Source of the DNA: Thermoproteota archaeon
GTDB taxonomy: Archaea; Korarchaeota; JAOZGF01; JAOZFZ01
Assembly (NCBI GenBank): GCA_027492035.1
Contig: JAOZFT010000003.1
Span: 1 to 31,027, forward strand
Length of the DNA: 31,027 nucleotides
Direction: 5' to 3'
The notes beneath the pieces are model-generated. The model saw only the letters and a program-made list of their open reading frames with translations, had not been told where the DNA came from and ran no database searches. A program made the translations under genes and the position numbers. Below, in pieces: positions 25,325 through 31,027 of the stretch (within the stretch, counting starts at the first letter, position 1; each line of letters opens with the position of its first letter).

Positions 25325-26032
25325 ATGAAGGTTTTAGTAAGTGTGAAAGATAAAGAGGAAGCTGTTGAAGCTTTAAATGGGGGAGCGCATATTATAGACT
25401 TAAAAAACCCAAGTGAAGGTTCATTAGGCCCCTGTTTCCCTTGGGTAGTGGAAGAAGTCATTGAAGCCGTTTCCGGGGAAAGGGAAATAAGTTTAGCGAT
25501 CGGGGACTTCACTTACTTACCTGGCACAGCCTCTCTAGCTGCTTTCGGGGCTTCTCACTTAAACATAAATTATGTTAAGGTGGGGCTTAAAACTAAATCT
25601 TTTGAGGAGGCTATTGACTTATTAAGTAAAGTTGTTAAAACCATCAAGAGTTATAACGGAAAAATAAAAATTGTGGCTGTAGGTTACGCTGACTATTCAA
25701 GAGTAGATGTTGTTCCTGTAGATAAAGTACCTGAAGTAGCAAGTGAAGCAGGAGCTCATGTTGCAATGATAGATACAGCCATAAAAGACGGGAAAAGTTT
25801 ATTCCATTTCTTGTCGAAAAAAGAAGTAAATAATTTCTTGGTTAATGCACGGAGGAAAAAATTGATGACAGCCTTGGCAGGCTCCTTAAAATTTAAGGAT
25901 TTGGCTTTAATTAAAAAACTGAAACCTGATGTGGTAGGTTTCAGGGGTTTAGCCTGTGAAAAGGGAGACCGTGTAAACGGTAGAGTTAAGCAAGAAAGAG
26001 TTAACGAAATAATTAATCTTTTACATGAATAG
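25325..26032 (+). CDS. mfnB: (5-formylfuran-3-yl)methyl phosphate synthase
   Basis: This protein condenses two glyceraldehyde-3-phosphate molecules into the furan precursor of methanofuran. With the ATG at 25325 it has 235 residues, the length of the Methanocaldococcus enzyme, and begins MKVLVSVKDKEEAVEALNGG. Lys 27 in IIDLKNPSEGSLG is at the position of the known catalytic lysine; Lys 85 (YVKVGLK) and Lys 154 (DTAIKDGKSLF) are the other conserved lysines of the barrel. The ending VVGFRGLACEKGDRVNGRV is also typical. A GTG at 25310 would add five residues. The gene is downstream of mfnA and converges on mfnF with 35 bases between the stops. Confidence 0.93.
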   Translation: MKVLVSVKDKEEAVEALNGGAHIIDLKNPSEGSLGPCFPWVVEEVIEAVSGEREISLAIGDFTYLPGTASLAAFGASHLNINYVKVGLKTKSFEEAIDLLSKVVKTIKSYNGKIKIVAVGYADYSRVDVVPVDKVPEVASEAGAHVAMIDTAIKDGKSLFHFLSKKEVNNFLVNARRKKLMTALAGSLKFKDLALIKKLKPDVVGFRGLACEKGDRVNGRVKQERVNEIINLLHE

Positions 26033-26067
26033 TAAATTCCTTACCTTGTTTTACATTTTTTCCTTCC

Positions 26068-27159
26068 TTAAATACTCCATCTCCTCTTAACTTCCTCTCC
26101 ACTTATTATCTCTTCCTTAACGGCTGTCAACAAAGCTAAACCTGAAACAGGAGCAGTAATAAAGGCTGCCTCCTTCAACTTTTCAGGTAAAGTAATTATT
26201 TTTTGGAAGCCAGCTTTTTTAGCAGCCTCTCCTGCTAAAAAACTCCTTCCCAAGCCTGTAGTCACAATTGATATTGGGTTTTTGGAATTTTTCACTTGTG
26301 CAAATCTTGACGAAACTTGTTTCAACCCTTCAACTATTTGATTAATTTGTTCCATGTAAATATAACTACAGATGCTGATTATCTCCCCCTCATTCAACAT
26401 CCCTAAATCGGCACAAATCACTCTCGCCACTCTAGCCATAGCCTCCTTCCTTGTTTTCCCTCTTCCATCAGCTGTTTCTGTGGAGTAACTTTCTTGGCTA
26501 ATGTGGCCAAGCAATAAATGGACATCTCCCGAAAGAGCGAAAACTTCAGAGGAAACTCTTGAAAAGAAACCTTTCACAGGTACTTTTTTCGTTATAGTGG
26601 CTATGTTTGTCCTGAGAGAACCTGTATACACTAATTCGCCACATATAAGCTTTTCTAAATCAGTTTTTCCTTTTGCAACGATTTTTCCGTTAAAAACAGG
26701 AATAATGCTGGTAGTTGTGCTTCCTACGTCTATTACTATACAGTTTTTGTACCAGTTTGCAACAAGCCATCCTGTAGCCACCCAATTCGCTGATGCCACC
26801 TCTAAATGACCTTTTTTAGCTGTTTCAGGTGTAACTAGTTCCCCTTTAACATTTAAGACAGAGATTGGGAACTTTGGAAAAACCTTCTCCACACACTCAA
26901 TTACGTGGTTAACCCCTTCCCTTTTAGTGAAGTAGGCATCTGAAAGTTCAGCTGTCATTGTTAAACCTACTGCTTCAAATTTTTCAGACCCTAATTTTTC
27001 GGTAACATCCTTGATTGCTCTTTGAAGAGACTCCTTACCTCTTCTCCAAATTGGGAAGTAAAGTTTAGCTGTTTTCAAACCAATTATTCTATTTTTCTTT
27101 ACTTCTAAAGCTGCAGCCTTAATGTTTGCGCCTCCAACATCTAAAGCCAAAACTTTCAT
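26068..27159 (-). CDS. mfnF: MfnF-family methanofuran precursor synthase
   Basis: This 363-residue protein belongs to the sugar kinase/hydantoinase-like fold family that includes MfnF, long annotated as an H4MPT-linked C1 transfer pathway protein. It opens with VLALDVGGANIKAAALEV, a phosphate-binding loop, and has a second, VIDVGSTTTSIIPVFNGKI, near residue 150, and TGLGRSFLAGEAAKKAG near 300. MfnF joins the aminomethylfuran diphosphate unit to glutamyl-tyramine, the coupling step of methanofuran synthesis. The ATG at 27159 follows GGTGG by eight bases and lies four bases after the mfnD stop, so the two are translationally linked. Confidence 0.87.
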   Translation of the reverse strand: MKVLALDVGGANIKAAALEVKKNRIIGLKTAKLYFPIWRRGKESLQRAIKDVTEKLGSEKFEAVGLTMTAELSDAYFTKREGVNHVIECVEKVFPKFPISVLNVKGELVTPETAKKGHLEVASANWVATGWLVANWYKNCIVIDVGSTTTSIIPVFNGKIVAKGKTDLEKLICGELVYTGSLRTNIATITKKVPVKGFFSRVSSEVFALSGDVHLLLGHISQESYSTETADGRGKTRKEAMARVARVICADLGMLNEGEIISICSYIYMEQINQIVEGLKQVSSRFAQVKNSKNPISIVTTGLGRSFLAGEAAKKAGFQKIITLPEKLKEAAFITAPVSGLALLTAVKEEIISGEEVKRRWSI

Positions 27160-27163
27160 TCTT

Positions 27164-28384
27164 TCAGCCACCAAGAAAGGTTTCTATTTTCTTTTTAACC
27201 CGTAATAAATTGTTTCTAGCTTCTCTCCTTCCTTCACCGTAACCTGTAATTAAAACATAGTTACTTTTCTCTCCCTCAAATAAAGGCATCGGAGGGACTT
27301 CCACCCCCTCTAATCTACTTTTCAATATCTCATTTGAAAAATTGTATGGTACCTTAAGCTTAAGGAAGTAGGTGAAACCATGTGTCTCAATTTTCATCGG
27401 CAATTTCTTTTTTAGGACAGCATCCATGATTAAACGGGGAGTATTTGCGTCTAAAACCTTGCTTACACCCACATAAGAAGTTGTTAGTCTAGGATTTATT
27501 TCCACAATGAATGAAGCATCTTTTGTTAAAACTAAATCAACACCTACGTATCCCCTTAATCCCTTAAAGAGTTTAATTGTTTTCGAAACATTTTCTAAAG
27601 CCTCTTTTTGTGAATTCACATGTAAAGGGGTTAAGCCTCCCTTGTAAATTGAAGAACTATTAGGCCCCCCTAAATTTAGAAACTGATAGTTAAGGGTTAG
27701 AGGAATAATTTTTGAACCGTTAGAAATTAAACTAACACTTGCATTTATTCCCTTAATGAATTCTTGGACAACTACCCCCTTCTTATAAATTTCCTCCTTT
27801 TTAAGCTTCTTTAAAGCAAGCTTTATTTGAGATTTACTTTTTACGACTTGGATTCCAGAACAACCAACCCCTTCCACAGGTTTAAGAACAAGGGGTAAAT
27901 TGAATTCCTTCAAAACTTTCATTGCTTCAAGAGTGTCAGATGGGTTCTTAATGAATTCAGTGAATGGAGTATTTACCTTCCCTCTTCTAATTTTCCTGTA
28001 AAAATTCATTTTGTTCCTTACATTTTTTATAGCTTCAACTGAACAGTTTAAGGAAAGACAATTATCTGTAAGTAAAGACACTTTCTCCTCAAGTACGCCT
28101 GAACTTTCAGGGGCAATAATGTATGAAGCATAGAAATCATGTGTTTCAACAAGTTCTTTAAGTGAGAGACCCTGCGAAGAGACAACTTCTACATTCCCAA
28201 CTTCTTTTAAAACTTTAAATTTTATAAGGGAAGGGGAGAGAACAGTTGTAACTTGATAACCTGCTTTGACGAAGTCTTTCAGCAAAGTTTTTAACATGGC
28301 TAAACCTTCACATAAAATGCTTGAGGTAACTGTTTTGTTAATTGAGGCGTAAGCTGAAGCAAACTCGAAAACAAAAACTTTCAT
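27164..28384 (-). CDS. mfnD: Tyramine-L-glutamate ligase, ATP-grasp
   Basis: This 406-residue protein is an ATP-grasp ligase. The lid and ATP-binding part shows LPLVLKPVEGVGCSGIQVV near residues 165-180 and VVVQEFIKGINASVSLISNG near 207-226; the metal-binding end is VGVDLVLTKDASFIVEINPR, with the Glu and Asn of the EINPRLTTSYVG motif. Matched to the MfnD family and its neighbours, it should join glutamate through its side chain to tyramine, the product of MfnA. The ATG lies 12 bases after AGGAGG. The next gene upstream is divergent, with only 37 bases between start codons. Confidence 0.88.
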   Translation of the reverse strand: MKVFVFEFASAYASINKTVTSSILCEGLAMLKTLLKDFVKAGYQVTTVLSPSLIKFKVLKEVGNVEVVSSQGLSLKELVETHDFYASYIIAPESSGVLEEKVSLLTDNCLSLNCSVEAIKNVRNKMNFYRKIRRGKVNTPFTEFIKNPSDTLEAMKVLKEFNLPLVLKPVEGVGCSGIQVVKSKSQIKLALKKLKKEEIYKKGVVVQEFIKGINASVSLISNGSKIIPLTLNYQFLNLGGPNSSSIYKGGLTPLHVNSQKEALENVSKTIKLFKGLRGYVGVDLVLTKDASFIVEINPRLTTSYVGVSKVLDANTPRLIMDAVLKKKLPMKIETHGFTYFLKLKVPYNFSNEILKSRLEGVEVPPMPLFEGEKSNYVLITGYGEGRREARNNLLRVKKKIETFLGG

Positions 28385-28421
28385 CTTACCAAGTTGCCTC
28401 CTATGAAAGGGTGTTTTTTAA

Positions 28422-29201
28422 ATGGAAATTATCCCTGTAATAGATATTTTAAATGGAGTAGTTGTCCACGCAAAAAAGGGGGAAAGAGAGAAATATAAAC
28501 CTTTAAAAAGCGTTATTTGTGGGAACAACAACCCCTTGACTGTTGCACAAGCTTTCCAAGAAATTTTCAGGTTTAGGAAACTCTATATTGCAGATTTAGA
28601 CGCTATCATAAAGGGAGAAATCAATTATAAAACCTACAAAAAAATAGTTTCCGAAACCTCTTTCCAAACAATTATGGTTGATGCTGGAGTTAATAAGGTG
28701 GAGAAAGCAAATAAACTATTGGAAACAGGTGTTTCTAAAGTAATAATTGGAACTGAAACTTTGAAAAATATAAAGGATCTAGAAAAAATTTTAGGAGTAA
28801 TTGGAAAAGAAAGGGTAATTTTAAGCATTGATTTAATGAGGAATAAAGTGGTTTCAGGTTGCAAAGCTTGGAAAGAGAAGAACCCTTTAGAAATTTCTTA
28901 CCAGATTGAAGAGTTAGGTGTTGAAAAAGTAATACTTCTAGAGCTCTCAAAGGTTGGAAGTGAAGAAGGGGTACCCTACCAACCCATAAAGGAATTTGTT
29001 GAAAACACAAGTTTTAAAGTGTTAACGGGAGGGGGAGTAAGGGATCTTGAAGACCTAAAGAAACTGGAGGAAATAGGTGTTGAAGGAGTTTTAATAGCTA
29101 CAGCAATTCATAAAGGAACGTTAAAGCCTGCTGACTTCCTTAAACTGAAAACTTTCCAAGTCAAAAAAATGAACAGTGAAAGAGAACTTCCTCACCTTTA
29201 A
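28422..29201 (+). CDS. HisA-like barrel protein linked to methanofuran genes
   Basis: This 259-residue protein is related to the histidine enzyme HisA. It keeps both catalytic-position aspartates: Asp 8 in IIPVIDILNGVVVHAKKG and Asp 137 in VILSIDLMRNKVV. It also keeps the phosphate-binding loops VLTGGGVRDLEDL and GVLIATAIHKG. It differs from true HisA in the HAKKGEREKYKPLKS stretch and YIADLDAIIKG, which fit the HisA-related group (I believe COG1411) seen in methanogens and methylotrophs using H4MPT-type cofactors. No other histidine gene is present. The likeliest role is in making methanofuran or another C1 cofactor; the reaction is unknown. The ATG has GGGTG eight bases upstream. Its start lies 37 bases from that of mfnD. 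Confidence 0.82.
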   Translation: MEIIPVIDILNGVVVHAKKGEREKYKPLKSVICGNNNPLTVAQAFQEIFRFRKLYIADLDAIIKGEINYKTYKKIVSETSFQTIMVDAGVNKVEKANKLLETGVSKVIIGTETLKNIKDLEKILGVIGKERVILSIDLMRNKVVSGCKAWKEKNPLEISYQIEELGVEKVILLELSKVGSEEGVPYQPIKEFVENTSFKVLTGGGVRDLEDLKKLEEIGVEGVLIATAIHKGTLKPADFLKLKTFQVKKMNSERELPHL

Positions 29202-29267
29202 AAAGACAAATTAGCAGTTTTATTAAAACTATTTTAAACTTTCTTTCTTAAAAAAAGGTGGGGGATC

Positions 29268-31027
29268 ATGGAAGATCTAGGATATCTGAGGCGTAAACTT
29301 AGTAAGAGAAGTTTTCGGAAGATTGCCCAAATTAATAACCGAACTCTGCATGATTTTGTAGCAGAATATGTCAAGCTTTGTAACCCAAACAAAATCTATG
29401 TTTGCTCCGACTCAGAAGAAGATGAGAAATATGTAAGAAGGAGAGCTATTGAAAATGGGGAAGAAAAACCTTTAACTACACCTGGCCACACTGTGCATTT
29501 CGACAACTATTACGACCAAGCGAGAGATAAAATGAACACAAAAATTTTGGTTCCTGAAGGGGTTAAATTGCCCTTTATTAACACGTTAGAAAGAAGGAAA
29601 GGACTGGAAGAAATAAAGGAACTTATGAGGGACATCATGAAGGATAAAGAACTTTTTATTTGTTTCTTTACACTTGGGCCTCAAGACTCTCCCTTCACAA
29701 TCCCTGCTGTTCAATTGACAGATTCAGCTTACGTTGCCCATAACGACTTTCTTCTTTACAGGAAAGGATATGAGGAATTTAAAAAACTTGGAGAGGAAGC
29801 TGATTTTTTAAAGTTTATCCATTCAGCAGGGGAACTAGATGAAAGGAAAACAAGCAAAAACCTTAGCAAAAGAAGAATCTACATAGATTTAGAAAATAGA
29901 ATAGCCTACTCGATAAATACCCAATATGGCGGAAACACCATTGGTTTAAAGAAGTTAGCTTTCAGATTAACAATTAATAAGGCTGTTCAGGAAATCTGGC
30001 TTTCAGAACACATGTTTCTTATGGGAGTTAACGGAAGAAATGGTAGAGTGAGTTATTTCGCTGGAGCTTACCCCTCAATGTGCGGCAAGACATCAACTTG
30101 TATGTTACCCCATGAAAGATTGGTAGGTGACGATTTATCATTTATAAAAGATGTAAATGGGGAAGCTCGTGCAGTAAATGTAGAATATGGCGTTTTTGGC
30201 ATAATTGAAGGGGTAAATAAGAAAGATGACCCAATAATTTGGGAAGTATTGCATTCACCAGGTGAAATAATTTTTTCAAATCTCCTCGTCAAAAACGGGA
30301 AACCTTACTGGAACAACATGGGTGAAGAAATCCCGGAGGAAGGGGAGAATCATTCAGGTAAATGGTGGAAAGGCAAAAAGGATAAGGAAGGAAAAGAAAT
30401 TCCTCCCTCACATAAAAACGCTAGATTCGCTACAAGACTTAAAATGTTTAAAAACCTTGACAAAGAAGCCTTAGATGCAAAGAAAGGTGTGAAATTGAAT
30501 GGGATAATATTCGGTGGAAGGGATAGTGACACATGGGTTCCGGTTTGTGAATCCTTTAACTGGATCCATGGGGTTATCACTAAAGGGGCGTCTTTGGAGT
30601 CAGAAACAACAGCAGCTACACTTGGAAAGGAAGGAGTTAGACAATTTAACCCCATGGCTATCCTAGACTTCCTGTCTGTTTCTATAGGGAAATACATTGA
30701 AAACTACCTTAAATTCGGTGAAAAATTGCCGAAGCCACCGAAAATTTTCGCTGTAAATTACTTTTTAAAAGATGAAAACGGTAAATTTCTGAATGAAAAA
30801 CTTGATAAGTCCGTATGGCTTAAATGGATGGAACTTAGAGTCCATAACGAAGTTGACACTGTAAAAACCCCAATAGGTTACCTTCCTAAATATGAAGACT
30901 TGAAATCCTTGTTTAAAGAAGTGTTGAATAAAAACTACTCAACTGATGCATATGTTAAACAATTCACGATCAGAGTTCCTGAACTTTTAGCAAAAAATAA
31001 AAGAATAAAGGAGATTTACGGCAAACT
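29268..31027 (+). CDS. pckG: GTP-dependent phosphoenolpyruvate carboxykinase (partial, 3' end beyond window)
   Basis: The frame from the ATG at 29268 stays open for 586 codons to the window edge, so a short C-terminal part is missing (archaeal forms have about 620 residues). Recognisable are TQYGGNTIGLKKLAFRL with its active-site Tyr and Lys, SEHMFLMGV with the metal-ligand His, the P-loop YPSMCGKTSTCML (Lys 274), and FGGRDSDTWVPVCESFNW with its following HGVITKGASLESE. It interconverts oxaloacetate and GTP with phosphoenolpyruvate, CO2 and GDP, mainly for gluconeogenesis or anaplerosis. A GGTGGGGG ribosome-binding site precedes the ATG and TATA-like stretches lie at 29216-29240, so it probably has its own promoter. 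Confidence 0.93.
   Translation, partial: MEDLGYLRRKLSKRSFRKIAQINNRTLHDFVAEYVKLCNPNKIYVCSDSEEDEKYVRRRAIENGEEKPLTTPGHTVHFDNYYDQARDKMNTKILVPEGVKLPFINTLERRKGLEEIKELMRDIMKDKELFICFFTLGPQDSPFTIPAVQLTDSAYVAHNDFLLYRKGYEEFKKLGEEADFLKFIHSAGELDERKTSKNLSKRRIYIDLENRIAYSINTQYGGNTIGLKKLAFRLTINKAVQEIWLSEHMFLMGVNGRNGRVSYFAGAYPSMCGKTSTCMLPHERLVGDDLSFIKDVNGEARAVNVEYGVFGIIEGVNKKDDPIIWEVLHSPGEIIFSNLLVKNGKPYWNNMGEEIPEEGENHSGKWWKGKKDKEGKEIPPSHKNARFATRLKMFKNLDKEALDAKKGVKLNGIIFGGRDSDTWVPVCESFNWIHGVITKGASLESETTAATLGKEGVRQFNPMAILDFLSVSIGKYIENYLKFGEKLPKPPKIFAVNYFLKDENGKFLNEKLDKSVWLKWMELRVHNEVDTVKTPIGYLPKYEDLKSLFKEVLNKNYSTDAYVKQFTIRVPELLAKNKRIKEIYGK

Noticed and set aside
28422-29201. True HisA of histidine synthesis
   Set aside because: The HAKKGEREKYKPLKS region differs from HisA, no other his gene is present, and the neighbours make methanofuran.
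1-31027. tRNA, rRNA, CRISPR or insertion sequence
   Set aside because: The intergenic gaps were read for tRNA T-loop and acceptor patterns, repeated spacers and terminal inverted repeats with a transposase frame; none was found.

Overview
The window is from an archaeon. Start sites are preceded by GGTG, GGTGA or GGAGG ribosome-binding sites and TATA-like AT-rich boxes, GTG and TTG starts are common, and the DNA is AT-rich. The gene content is archaeal: a family B DNA polymerase of about 780 residues, archaeal-type GTP-dependent PEP carboxykinase, two-subunit class I fumarase, Lrp-type regulator and methanofuran biosynthesis genes. The last group implies a lineage using methanofuran and tetrahydromethanopterin C1 chemistry (a methanogen relative or an anaerobe with the archaeal Wood-Ljungdahl pathway). 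No methyl-CoM reductase gene is in view, so the lineage cannot be fixed further.

Region 1 (1-5773) holds a CstA-family transporter, then an operon of a membrane Fe-S oxidoreductase (heme-binding NarI-like part, two [4Fe-4S] motifs, two CCG domains) with EtfB and EtfA. This is an electron route from a flavin dehydrogenase through Etf into the membrane. Region 2 (6035-10983) is transport and small proteins: a DUF401 permease, convergent with a DUF364 protein, a gap of roughly 0.6-0.7 kb with no gene I can support, a DUF1634/TauE pair, and a DUF3467/lipoprotein pair. Region 3 (11232-17806) has fumarase alpha and beta, a family B polymerase whose proofreading site is destroyed while its polymerase site is intact, and a membrane-anchored coiled-coil NYN ribonuclease followed by a Trm112-like zinc protein.

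Region 4 (17881-22194, minus strand) is an Lrp-type regulator followed by the three subunits of a molybdenum hydroxylase of the xanthine dehydrogenase family; its active-site loop lacks the CO dehydrogenase cysteine. Region 5 (22426-23853) is a secreted multidomain protein. Region 6 (24117-29201) is a methanofuran cluster: mfnA and mfnB on the plus strand, mfnF and mfnD on the minus strand, then a divergent HisA-like gene of unknown function. A PEP carboxykinase gene follows and runs off the end of the window.

The observations most worth a second look are the HisA-like gene tied to methanofuran genes, the membrane-coiled coil-NYN ribonuclease (laid out like bacterial RNase Y but with an unrelated nuclease), the exonuclease-dead polymerase, and the altered cluster ligands in the Etf-linked Fe-S protein. 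I found no CRISPR array, tRNA, rRNA or recognisable insertion sequence.
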